This document shows, one piece after another, positions 6,774 through 15,065 of a stretch of DNA of 33,424 nucleotides. The stretch is from Alphaproteobacteria bacterium (GTDB taxonomy: Bacteria; Pseudomonadota; Alphaproteobacteria; JAJTHO01; CANGYM01). The stretch's first letter is position 1; each line of letters starts with the position of its first letter. The notes under the pieces were generated by a model. The model worked only from the letters and a program-made list of their open reading frames with translations, ran no database searches and was not told where the DNA came from. Position numbers and translations under genes: made by a program. The stretch spans positions 1 through 33,424 of the forward strand of contig CANGYM010000007.1 in assembly GCA_947458145.1 (NCBI GenBank), in the 5' to 3' direction.

Positions 6774-8485
6774 CAGGCGGCGTCCGCCAGCAGGGCCTTC
6801 ATATACTCCCCGCCCCGATCATGGCAATAATCCCCAAAGGTGGCGTGTTTGTCCGTCCGATGATCCCGAAAATCCACAAAGGCCTTTTTCAGGGTGCCGG
6901 TGATGGCTTCGTAGGGGAGTTTATCAAGGACTTTTTCACTGAGCCGCGTGCCCAAAAAATCCCCCCCCAAATACAGGGCATACACCCCAGGGGTGCGGCC
7001 CACCAACCCAATATCCCCAGCATAGGGACGGGCGCAGCCGTTGGGGCAGCCCGTGATGCGCAGCGTAAAAAGGTCTTGGCTGAGGCCAATGTCCGCCAGC
7101 ATGGTTTCAATATCCGTCATCAGGGGATCATGGATCCGCTCGGCCTCCGTTAAGGCCAAGCCGCACGTCGGCAAGGCCGGACAGGCCATGGACCAGCGGC
7201 GCACGTTGGAAAGATCATCCCGCAATTTCACACCGTGCTCTTGAAACACGGCCTCCACCGCGGGGCGATCTTGGGGGCGAATGTCCCCCAAAATGACATC
7301 CTGCGTGGGGCTGATCACCACCAAGGGGGCATAATCCGTCACCACACGGCGCAGCGCAGAGCGCAAACGCAACGCGCCCACGTCATGAACACGGCCACTG
7401 AGGACCGGCAGGCCAAGGTATAACAACCCATCCCCCTGTTCATGCCAGCCCAAATGATCCACGATGGTATAGGGCGCTTGGGGTCTGGGATCGTCCAGAG
7501 GGCGTCCCATGATGATTTCCATCTGGGCTTTGACCCACGCTTCCCCCTGTTCCTGCACCACGTATTTGATGCGGGCATGTTTGCGGTTTGTGCGGTCCCC
7601 CCAATCACGGTGAACGGTGACCACGGCGCGGGCGGCGGCCAGCAAATCCTGCGGTCCCACAAAACAGATGGGGGTGGCCAGACGCGGATAGGTTTCGGCT
7701 TTGTTATGGGTGATGCCAAGGCCCCCGCCCACGTGAATGTTGTACCCCAACAACGTCTTCTGATCGTCAAACAACGCCACAATGGCCAGATCGTTGGTGA
7801 GAACATCCACGGAATTGTCCTGCGGCACGGTGATGCCGATTTTGAATTTTCGTGGCAGATAGGTGGCGCTGTACAGATCCTCAACCTGCCCCCCATCTTT
7901 GTTCACAGAGGGGTTGTGGACGTCGGCGAATTTTTCGTTATCCAACCAGATTTCGGCATAGGCGTTGGAGCGCGGCAACAACGATGCGGACAGCATGTCG
8001 GCATCCTGAAACAGGCGTTGATGGATGGGGTCCTGAATGGGGGCTGCGATGGTGGTGACGTTACGCACCACATCGCCGCAGGCGGCCTCGGTGGTGAAAA
8101 GGCTTTCGTTAATCCCCGCAATGGTGGCGTGTAAATCGCCCTTTAGGATGTTGTGATACTGAATGGCTTGGCGGGTGGTGAAACGCAATTTCCCGCCGCC
8201 GTATTGATCGGCCAGCGCGTCAAAATGCAGATACTGCGCCCGATCCATGCGCCCGCCCGGGATGCGCACACGAATCATCATTTCGTATTCTTTATCCAGT
8301 TTCATTTTTTTCCGCTCGGTGGCGGTGTCGCGGTTGTAACCCTGATAGACCCCGTGGAATTTCAAAAGGTTATACATATCCTCAGAAAACGGGATTTGGG
8401 CATCGCCCAAGTCCCCCTTGATCGTGCCGCGCAGCTGCTGGCTGGTGGCCTTAACATCTTCAACGTGGGAGAGCTTTTCAGTCAT
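6773..8485 (-). CDS. cysI: Sulfite reductase hemoprotein subunit (nitrite/sulfite reductase family)
   Basis: Reduces sulfite to sulfide at a siroheme coupled to a 4Fe-4S cluster, in assimilatory sulfur metabolism. The four cluster ligands are Cys435 and Cys441 in CPALPTC, and Cys480 and Cys484 in CPNGC; spacing and position agree with E. coli CysI within one residue. Length 570 residues is also equal to that enzyme. Substrate-binding arginines are expected in the RFTTRQAIQYHNI block near residue 105. No flavoprotein subunit (CysJ) is in the window, so the electron donor is unknown. The gene heads a minus-strand operon with precorrin-2 dehydrogenase. No clear Shine-Dalgarno sequence precedes the ATG. 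A good promoter lies 37 bases upstream and overlaps the divergent rnd promoter. Confidence 0.95.
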   Translation of the reverse strand: MTEKLSHVEDVKATSQQLRGTIKGDLGDAQIPFSEDMYNLLKFHGVYQGYNRDTATERKKMKLDKEYEMMIRVRIPGGRMDRAQYLHFDALADQYGGGKLRFTTRQAIQYHNILKGDLHATIAGINESLFTTEAACGDVVRNVTTIAAPIQDPIHQRLFQDADMLSASLLPRSNAYAEIWLDNEKFADVHNPSVNKDGGQVEDLYSATYLPRKFKIGITVPQDNSVDVLTNDLAIVALFDDQKTLLGYNIHVGGGLGITHNKAETYPRLATPICFVGPQDLLAAARAVVTVHRDWGDRTNRKHARIKYVVQEQGEAWVKAQMEIIMGRPLDDPRPQAPYTIVDHLGWHEQGDGLLYLGLPVLSGRVHDVGALRLRSALRRVVTDYAPLVVISPTQDVILGDIRPQDRPAVEAVFQEHGVKLRDDLSNVRRWSMACPALPTCGLALTEAERIHDPLMTDIETMLADIGLSQDLFTLRITGCPNGCARPYAGDIGLVGRTPGVYALYLGGDFLGTRLSEKVLDKLPYEAITGTLKKAFVDFRDHRTDKHATFGDYCHDRGGEYMKALLADAA

Positions 8486-8521
8486 GGGAAAACGTCATCA
8501 TTGCCATCATCATCAAAACCT

Positions 8522-8550
8522 TTCATAAAGGATAGACCAAAAAACTTCAA
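8522..8550 (-). promoter_or_regulatory. Promoter of the cysI operon with overlapping palindrome
   Basis: On the minus strand TTGAAG (8545-8550) and TATGAA (8522-8527) are 17 bases apart. The perfect inverted repeat CCTTTcatAAAGG at 8519-8531 covers the -10 box, a natural place for a repressor. The -35 lies inside the rnd promoter spacer. The boxes are seen; regulation is inferred. Confidence 0.5.
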
Positions 8551-8561
8551 GACTCTATACC
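8533..8561 (+). promoter_or_regulatory. Candidate promoter of rnd
   Basis: TAGACC (8533-8538) and TATACC (8556-8561) are 17 bases apart, giving a leader of about 35 bases before the ATG at 8601. It overlaps the divergent cysI promoter, so the two polymerases would exclude each other. Confidence 0.4.
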
Positions 8562-8600
8562 CCATCCTTTTGAACCCATTCTTTTGCCCTTGTTGTCTTT

Positions 8601-9689
8601 ATGAATCCTGTTTTGTTGACGGAAACCTCTGCTTTGGCGGCGTATTTGGACCGGTTTTCGGATGAACCGCAGGTGGCCTTGGATGTGGAGTTTGTGCGCC
8701 AGACAACCTATTACCCCCATTTGTGTTTAATCCAAATGGCTTTTGCGAATCAGGATCCCGTTTTGATTGACCCCTTTTCGTGTGATGTAACGGTGTTGGG
8801 GCCCCTGCTGACCAACCCCAAGGTTCTGAAAATTGTGCATGATGGGAAACAGGATGTTGAGGCCCTGCGTTATGCCCTGTCCGTTGTGCCGGCGCCGTTG
8901 TTTGATGTGCAGTTGGCGGCGGCGTTTTGCGGTATGGGATCCCAGATCCGTTATGAAAAGCTGGTTAGGACGCTGTGCGATTCTTCCTTTTCCCAAATCA
9001 AAACGCCGCTGGATTGGAAACGCCGGCCTTTGCCCACGGGGCATTTGCATTATGCGGCGGAGGATGTGCATTACCTGAATGCGATTTATCAGGGCCTGAC
9101 AGAACGGTTGAACCAAACAGGGCGCCGCGCTTGGTTTGATGAGGACATGGCGGCCCTTGAGCGATCGTTCCAAACGCCCCTTTGCGAACACGACATGGGG
9201 GGAAAATTCAAAGTCGGCCATTTGCCCTATCCCCACGTGCCAACGGCGCGGGCCTTGGTGGTGGTGCGGGACCGCATCGCCCGTCATAAAAACATGGCGC
9301 GGCGGCGGTTGCTGTCGGATGAGGGTCTGCTGGCGGCCGCATCTCGCGGGGCAGAGGCTGCCATGCATCTTTTTCCCGAGCATAACGAGTTCTGGCAGGA
9401 TTTTGATGCCCTATGCGCCCTGTTCAAAAAAGCACCCCCATCAAAAGCCCAAGACGAAGAAGCCGTGCGTTTTTTCCTGCTCTCCGCTGCGTTGAAAGAT
9501 GTGGCCCAGAAAAACAATCTGCCGGAATCCTTACTGGCCAACCGCGAAGCCCTGCGGGTGTTTGGCAAAGCCCCCAGCCCCCTGGATCAGGGATGGCGGG
9601 CGGAGGTTGCGGGCAACCTGCTGCAGTCTATTCAGCGGGGCAATGTTTCGGTGCGCCTGTCGGGGGAAGTGTTGGTTTATGAAACATAA
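8601..9689 (+). CDS. rnd: Ribonuclease D
   Basis: A 3'-5' exoribonuclease that trims tRNA and other stable RNA precursors. The DEDDy catalytic residues fall at Asp28, Glu30, Asp85, Tyr151 and Asp155, in DVEFVR, HDGKQDVEAL and YAAEDVHYL, at essentially the same positions as in E. coli. An HRDC nucleic-acid-binding domain follows at about residues 205-290 (ARALVVVRDRIARHKNMARR), with a second weaker helical region to the end. Length 362 residues is normal. The ATG lacks a strong Shine-Dalgarno sequence. It diverges from cysI and is followed after 130 bases by the ABC permease gene. Confidence 0.95.
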   Translation: MNPVLLTETSALAAYLDRFSDEPQVALDVEFVRQTTYYPHLCLIQMAFANQDPVLIDPFSCDVTVLGPLLTNPKVLKIVHDGKQDVEALRYALSVVPAPLFDVQLAAAFCGMGSQIRYEKLVRTLCDSSFSQIKTPLDWKRRPLPTGHLHYAAEDVHYLNAIYQGLTERLNQTGRRAWFDEDMAALERSFQTPLCEHDMGGKFKVGHLPYPHVPTARALVVVRDRIARHKNMARRRLLSDEGLLAAASRGAEAAMHLFPEHNEFWQDFDALCALFKKAPPSKAQDEEAVRFFLLSAALKDVAQKNNLPESLLANREALRVFGKAPSPLDQGWRAEVAGNLLQSIQRGNVSVRLSGEVLVYET

Positions 9690-9819
9690 AAAAACCCCGT
9701 CTAAACGCGACCCCCTTGCACCCTAACACCAAAACCGCTTTAATCATGGTGCTTAGCCGAGGTCACGTCATAAAAACCACGGCAAGACAAGCCGTCCAAA
9801 GCCAGAGGCCCATCACACC

Positions 9820-10518
9820 GTGTCTTTTTTGCCTGAGTTTTTAACGGTTCACCTGCCCAGTCTGATGGTGGGGGCCGTGACCACCCTGCAATTAACTTTG
9901 GTGTCTTTTGGCCTGAGCTTGCTCATTGGCCTTATATGGGCGATGATGTGCCTTTATGGCCATCCTGTTGTGGCCAGGGCGGCGAAAAGTTTATCGTTGT
10001 TTTTTCGGGGCATGCCAGAACTGCTGATCATTCTGGCGGTGTATTATCTGCATGGGCCGATTCTGGAAATTCTGACATGGGGGCGCATCAGCCAGTTGTC
10101 GTCGTTTGCGTCGGGTGTTTTGGCGTTGTCCCTGTGTTATGGGGCCTATGCCAACGAAGTGATCCGTTATGCCATCATCACCATTCCCCCCCAGCAGATC
10201 GAGGCTGCGGATGCCTTCGCCCTTTCTGCCAAACGCCGATTCCTGAGAATCATTCTGCCGCAGGCGACCTTTCGCTCTCTCAAAGGTCTGACAAATCTGT
10301 TTTTGTCTTTGATGAAGGACACGGCGCTGCTGTCTGTCATCAGTGTGCCGGAATTGATTCGTATGACGCATCTGAGCATTGCCACCGCCAAGAATCCGTT
10401 CACCTTTTACATGCTTGCGGCGTGTTTGTATTTGCTGATGACCTTTTTTGTTCTGTTCATCATGCGTGTTTTGGACCGTGTTTATTTTTATCGTTTTATG
10501 AGCGAGGATCGACCGTGA
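9820..10518 (+). CDS. Polar amino-acid ABC transporter permease (HisM/HisQ family), orphan
   Basis: A 232-residue inner-membrane permease with about five hydrophobic segments, beginning at LMVGAVTTLQLTLVSFGLSL. The cytoplasmic EAA loop contacts the ATPase and begins at Glu128: EAADAFALSAKRRFLRIILP. The SLFFRGMPELLIILAVYY block is typical of the His/Glu/Gln/Arg transporter family. The start is GTG, with GAGG about 11 bases upstream. No binding protein, ATPase or second permease is adjacent. Instead its stop overlaps the start of metC (TGATG). A link with methionine, cystine or another sulfur amino acid is suggested by that coupling but is inference. Confidence 0.85.
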   Translation: MSFLPEFLTVHLPSLMVGAVTTLQLTLVSFGLSLLIGLIWAMMCLYGHPVVARAAKSLSLFFRGMPELLIILAVYYLHGPILEILTWGRISQLSSFASGVLALSLCYGAYANEVIRYAIITIPPQQIEAADAFALSAKRRFLRIILPQATFRSLKGLTNLFLSLMKDTALLSVISVPELIRMTHLSIATAKNPFTFYMLAACLYLLMTFFVLFIMRVLDRVYFYRFMSEDRP

Positions 10519-11657
10519 TGCACCCCGAAACCCGTTTGGCCCATATGGCCCGCGATGCCCGTCGTTTTGATGGGGCTGTCAATTTGCCTGTGATGCGGGC
10601 CTCCACCGTGTTGTTCGAGGATACGCAGCATCTGAAAACCACCGAAAAAACATGGTGGGAAAAACCTTATTATGGTCGCCATGGCTTAACCCCCACCTTT
10701 GCCTTTGAAGAGGCCATCGCGCAGCTGGAGGGGGGATACAAAGCCATTGCCGTGGAATCCGGTCTGGCGGCTTTAACCTGCGCGTTGTCTGCATTTTTAA
10801 AAAGCGGGGATCATGTTTTGATTCATGATGCGGCCTATGGCCCTGTGCGGCACTATTGTGATGATGTGTTGCGGCGCTTTGGGGTGGAGGTGACGTATTA
10901 TCACCCCAATCAAGATATCGCCGCCCTGATCCGTCCCCATACCCGCGTTTTGCATCTGGAGGCCCCTGGGTCCATTACCTTTGACATGCAGGACATTCCC
11001 GCCCTGTGCGCCCTGGCCCAAAGCCGAGGCATCATCACCGTTCTGGACAACACATGGGCCACCCCCCTGTATTTTCAGGGGTGCGTGGTTGGGGTTGATG
11101 TGGTCACCCATGCAGCCACAAAATATCTGGTGGGCCATTCCGATGCCCTGCTGGGGGTGATGGTGGCCAGAAACGAGGCGGTGTATCACACCCTGAAAAC
11201 AAATGCTGCGCGTCATGGGCACCATGCTGCGCCGGATGATCTGTATTTGGCGCTGCGGGGTATGCGTACTCTGGCCGTCCGATTGGCCCGCCATCAGGAC
11301 ACCGCTGGGCGTTTGATGACATGGCTGGCGGATCATCCCTTGGTGGCGCGGATTTTGTCCCCTGCCTATCCTGAGCATGAAGGTCACGCCCTTTGGAAAC
11401 GGGATTTTTCAGGGGCCAGTGGCTTGTTTTCCTGTGTGATGAATATGGATTATCCGGCGCTGTGTCAGGTTGTGGATCGTTTGACCCTGTTTGGGCTGGG
11501 TTACAGTTGGGGAGGCTTTGAATCACTGGCCGTTCCCTTTGATATGCGCCGCGCCCGCACCGCCCAACCATGGACCGAGGGCCCCGTTCTGAGACTTCAT
11601 GCAGGATTAGAACACCCCGACGATTTGATTGGGGATTTGGCTAACGCTTTGGGGTGA
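10518..11657 (+). CDS. metC: Cystathionine beta-lyase
   Basis: A PLP enzyme of 379 residues that cleaves cystathionine to homocysteine, pyruvate and ammonia in methionine synthesis. The PLP lysine is Lys202 in HAATKYLVGHSDAL. YGRHGLTPTFAFEEAIAQLEG and LDNTWATPLYFQ are typical Cys/Met-metabolism PLP blocks. The same frame is open back to 9936, but that extension lies inside the permease gene. The true start is the ATG at 10518, which overlaps the permease stop and has GAGGA nine bases upstream. It converges with mutS across seven bases. A related cystathionine or methionine gamma-lyase cannot be fully excluded, but the alphaproteobacterial MetC style (FDGAVNLPVMRASTVLFED) is clear. Confidence 0.92.
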   Translation: MHPETRLAHMARDARRFDGAVNLPVMRASTVLFEDTQHLKTTEKTWWEKPYYGRHGLTPTFAFEEAIAQLEGGYKAIAVESGLAALTCALSAFLKSGDHVLIHDAAYGPVRHYCDDVLRRFGVEVTYYHPNQDIAALIRPHTRVLHLEAPGSITFDMQDIPALCALAQSRGIITVLDNTWATPLYFQGCVVGVDVVTHAATKYLVGHSDALLGVMVARNEAVYHTLKTNAARHGHHAAPDDLYLALRGMRTLAVRLARHQDTAGRLMTWLADHPLVARILSPAYPEHEGHALWKRDFSGASGLFSCVMNMDYPALCQVVDRLTLFGLGYSWGGFESLAVPFDMRRARTAQPWTEGPVLRLHAGLEHPDDLIGDLANALG

Positions 11658-11664
11658 AAATACC

Positions 11665-14265
11665 CTAAACCATCCCCCGCCACCCACTGATCAACCCCAG
11701 CGCCTGCAGCGGGGTGAGGGTATCAGGGTCCGTCTGGGACAGGGCCGCAAGGACGGGGTGGGTTTTTTCTGGGGACGAGGGCGCGGGTTCTGGGGCCAAA
11801 AAGGTGGGTTGGGTTTGGGCCTGTTCCCGCAGACGTTCCAGATTGTTCAGGATCACACGGGCGCGGGCAATGACGGCCTTTGGCACGCCCGCCAACTGGG
11901 CCACATGAAGACCGTAAGAATGGGCGGCGGCCCCTGGGGACAGACTGTGCAGAAATTGAATCTCCTCCCCCGCCGTGGCCACATCCATTTGCATACAGCG
12001 CAGGCCGCGGTGGGTTTGGGCCAGTTCGCTGAGTTCATGATAGTGTGTGGCAAACAACGTGCGGGGCCGCCGCCCATCGTGGAGGTATTCCAAGGTTGAC
12101 CATGCCAGCGATAGGCCATCAAACGTCGCCGTTCCCCGCCCCATTTCATCCATAATCACCAGAGATGACGGGGTGGCCTGATGCAAAATGGTGGCCGTTT
12201 CCGTCATTTCCACCATAAAGGTGGATTTGCCACTGGCAAGATCATCCGCCGCCCCCACGCGGCAGAAGACGCGGTCGCACAGGCCGAACGTCATGGCCTG
12301 CGCCGGCACAAAGGATCCCATTTGCGCCATGATGACCATCAGGGCATTTTGCCGAAGATAGGTGCTTTTGCCCGCCATGTTGGGACCGGTTAAAATGACC
12401 ATGGCGCTGCCGGATTTAAGCTGGGTATCGTTGGGCACAAAGCGCTGTTGCCGCTGCCGTGCCTCGATAACAGGATGACGGCCTGCGGTGATCAGCAACG
12501 AGGGCTCCGGCACCACCACAGGACGGCACCACTGTTCATTCAGGGCATTGCGGGCGTGGGTCAGCAGCACATCCAGCAACGCCACCGCATCGGCCATGGC
12601 GATGAGGGCGGGGGCTTCACTAAGAACCTGCGCTGTTAGCACGGCAAACAAGTCTTTTTCCAGCGCCAGTGCCTCTGCGGTGCTGCGGGACAGGCGGGAT
12701 TCAACCTCCTGCATCTCGGTCGTGGTATAGCGGATGGCATTGGCCAGCGATTGCCGGTGGATGAAAAGATCTCTAGGAAGGCCGTCCGCATTTTTGGGCG
12801 CACATTCCAAAAAGGCCCCCAAAAGGTTATTGGTTTTGTAGCGCAGGCCGGCTTTGGGATACAGGGCTTGATAGCGGGCTTCCAGATCGCGCAGATGGCG
12901 CTCTCCCTCCGCTGCGAAGGTTCGCAGCGCATCCAACTGCCCGTGATGGCCTGTGCGTATTACCCCCCCATCCCGCAGCGTTTTGGTGGGATCGGGATTC
13001 AGGGCATCCCTGAGGGTCTGACCCAAAAGACTATGGCTGGGCAAATTCGCCAGGGCGCCTGCCAGCAAAGGGGGCGGGGGGGGATACTGGGCCGCAAAGG
13101 CCTTGATATGTTCACACCCCGCCAAGGTTTGCATCAGGGCAATCAAATCCCGCGGCTGGCCCGCCCCCGCCGTTAAACGCGTCAAAAGACGACGAACATC
13201 CGCCAGCGGCGTCATGGTTTCTGAAACCTGACGGGCAAAATCCGGATGAAACACACCGTAATCCACAGCATCCCAACGCGCGGTGATCCCATCTGTCTGC
13301 ACCAAAGGCCGCATCAGGTGTTCACGCAACAACCGGTGCCCCGCCGCCGTTTGGCAACGATCCAAAACGGATAAGAGACTGCCGGCTTTTCCCCCGTTTT
13401 GGGCATAAAACAGATCCAGATTTCTGGCGGTGGCCATGTCATAGCGCAGGGCATCATCCCGCCGGATCTGCTGAGGCGGATTTAGGGCCACCCCGCACCC
13501 TGTGGTGCCGAGGTATTGCAGGATAACACCAAAGGCGATGATTTCCGCATCCTGAAACGGGGCAAAGACAGATAGGTCTTGGGTTTTGTACAGGGCCTGC
13601 CATGCCCGCTGGGCGCGGGGCAAAAAAAACAAACTGGCGGGCTGGGGGCTCAGGCTGGTTTTGCGGGCATCCCTGAAAAAGGGATCCAGACGATCCCCCA
13701 GATCCTGATCCCGAATCAAAATTTCTTTGGGATCCAGAAAATACACCAGATTGCTCAATTGCGCCGTGGGCAGGGTTTGAACAAAGGCATCCCGCGTGGA
13801 TACATCGCACCAAGCCACGGACACGTGATCCTGATGAAAGGCCAAGGCGCACAAAAAATGGGGGGCCTGCGGGGACAGCAGTGTTTCTTCAATCACCGTT
13901 CCGGAGGTTAGGACCCGAACGACCTCGCGCCGCAGCAGGACTTTGTCTTTGCCGCCGGTGCGCAGGGCCGCCTCTTCGGGGGTTTCCATTTGCTCGGCAA
14001 TGGCCACTTTGTGTCCGGCCTCCAGCAACAGGGGAACATAGGCATACAGTTGATGCCACGGAATGCCGCACATAGCCGCAGCATTATCACGGTTTTTGTT
14101 GCGTTCTGTCAGCTGAATTTTCAGGCAGTCCGCCACCACCTTGGCGTTTTCAAAAAAAACCTCATAAAAATCCCCCATGCGAAACAACACAATGCAATCG
14201 GGGTGTTGATTTTGAAAGGCCTGATACTGGGCCATCATGGGGGTTAGGCTGGGGGCGTCGCTCAT
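11665..14265 (-). CDS. mutS: DNA mismatch repair protein MutS
   Basis: Recognises mismatches and small loops as a dimer and starts mismatch repair. 866 residues. The mismatch-binding domain holds FRMGDFYEVFFENA (Phe-x-Glu intercalation motif: F in DFYEVF) within residues 25-40. The Walker A loop is GPNMAGKST at residues 627-635, followed by VIMDEMGRGTATFDG (Walker B and signature) and the ATHYHEL motif. It is the last gene of a minus-strand run beginning with cmoA, 42 bases after the methyltransferase gene. The Shine-Dalgarno sequence is poor (AGGGG directly before the ATG). mutL is not in the window. Nothing in the protein looks broken. Confidence 0.97.
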   Translation of the reverse strand: MSDAPSLTPMMAQYQAFQNQHPDCIVLFRMGDFYEVFFENAKVVADCLKIQLTERNKNRDNAAAMCGIPWHQLYAYVPLLLEAGHKVAIAEQMETPEEAALRTGGKDKVLLRREVVRVLTSGTVIEETLLSPQAPHFLCALAFHQDHVSVAWCDVSTRDAFVQTLPTAQLSNLVYFLDPKEILIRDQDLGDRLDPFFRDARKTSLSPQPASLFFLPRAQRAWQALYKTQDLSVFAPFQDAEIIAFGVILQYLGTTGCGVALNPPQQIRRDDALRYDMATARNLDLFYAQNGGKAGSLLSVLDRCQTAAGHRLLREHLMRPLVQTDGITARWDAVDYGVFHPDFARQVSETMTPLADVRRLLTRLTAGAGQPRDLIALMQTLAGCEHIKAFAAQYPPPPPLLAGALANLPSHSLLGQTLRDALNPDPTKTLRDGGVIRTGHHGQLDALRTFAAEGERHLRDLEARYQALYPKAGLRYKTNNLLGAFLECAPKNADGLPRDLFIHRQSLANAIRYTTTEMQEVESRLSRSTAEALALEKDLFAVLTAQVLSEAPALIAMADAVALLDVLLTHARNALNEQWCRPVVVPEPSLLITAGRHPVIEARQRQQRFVPNDTQLKSGSAMVILTGPNMAGKSTYLRQNALMVIMAQMGSFVPAQAMTFGLCDRVFCRVGAADDLASGKSTFMVEMTETATILHQATPSSLVIMDEMGRGTATFDGLSLAWSTLEYLHDGRRPRTLFATHYHELSELAQTHRGLRCMQMDVATAGEEIQFLHSLSPGAAAHSYGLHVAQLAGVPKAVIARARVILNNLERLREQAQTQPTFLAPEPAPSSPEKTHPVLAALSQTDPDTLTPLQALGLISGWRGMV

Positions 14266-14307
14266 ACCCCTGATTATGGGGGCATGGGTGTTCTTGTCAA
14301 GGCTGCG

Positions 14308-15054
14308 TCACGACTGTTTTTTGTGAAGACGTTTTTTGTAAACCCTCATAAGACTCAGAGCCACCGTCAGCACCGCAAGGGTGAGGAGCCATGGCCAAAC
14401 CGCCTGCCAAAGCAGGGTTTGATCGCGGTAAAAGTCCCTGATGATTTCCACCGCAATCAGGGCAAACAGGGTGTTGTAAATGGTGGTGTAGTCTTTGGTT
14501 AAGCAGCGGTCAAATTGAAAAGTCATACCCTGTATAGACTGTTTGTAGCGATTAAAATTGGGAATCCACCGCGGCACGGCCTGGCAGTACGTGTCATACT
14601 CAGGGCCAAATTTTTGTTTTAGGAAATGTTCCTCTGCGGCAATGATGCTTTCGTAAATAAACCAATACAAACCAATGCCCAAAACAACCACAAAGGGATT
14701 CCCGTGAAACAAAAACAACCCTGAGTAAATCAGCATATTGCCCACATAAAGGGGGTTGCGGCAGAGTCCAAAATACCCCTCGATCACCAGTGTGTTGGCG
14801 TAAACCTCTTTGTTCAATCCGCCGCGTTTGATATAGGCCCACCCGATGGTGGCCAAGCGAAAAGCCAGCCCAGAAAACACCACCACAAGAGCGGCGATTT
14901 CTCTTGGCCCCAAAAGATCCCCTTCGGTATGGGCAATGGCCGCAGGTTTAAAGAAAACGAAAAACGGAAACAGAAATAAGGGAAAAACAATGTTTCTGTA
15001 TTTAAAGAAGAAATCACCAATTTTGACAAACAGCGTTTTGGATGGTTCTGTCAC
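14308..15054 (-). CDS. ICMT/PEMT-like membrane methyltransferase
   Basis: A 248-residue multi-spanning membrane protein of the isoprenylcysteine carboxyl methyltransferase / phospholipid methyltransferase superfamily. The SAM-binding signature lies in the middle: RNPLYVGNMLIYSGL, then EEHFLKQKFGPEYDTYCQAV and the closing PRWIPNF. Hydrophobic stretches flank it on both sides, including a C-terminal pair (LLTLAVLTVALSLM). It starts at GTG with AGGGGGA six bases upstream, and only 11 bases separate it from cmoA, so the two are almost certainly cotranscribed. The substrate cannot be read from sequence; lipid, quinone-related or protein targets are all possible. The DNA of this pair appears more AT-rich than its neighbours. 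Confidence 0.8.
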   Translation of the reverse strand: MTEPSKTLFVKIGDFFFKYRNIVFPLFLFPFFVFFKPAAIAHTEGDLLGPREIAALVVVFSGLAFRLATIGWAYIKRGGLNKEVYANTLVIEGYFGLCRNPLYVGNMLIYSGLFLFHGNPFVVVLGIGLYWFIYESIIAAEEHFLKQKFGPEYDTYCQAVPRWIPNFNRYKQSIQGMTFQFDRCLTKDYTTIYNTLFALIAVEIIRDFYRDQTLLWQAVWPWLLTLAVLTVALSLMRVYKKRLHKKQS

Positions 15055-15065
15055 AAAAAGTCCCC

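Noticed and set aside
9690-9819. Possible RNA gene or terminator between rnd and the permease gene
   Set aside because: Only a five-pair ACGGC/GCCGT stem is visible. There is no T-run and no tRNA-like fold.
9936-11657. 573-residue open frame extending metC upstream
   Set aside because: Its first 194 codons lie inside the well-supported permease gene in another frame and have no domain. The metC start at 10518 has a Shine-Dalgarno sequence and stop-start overlap.
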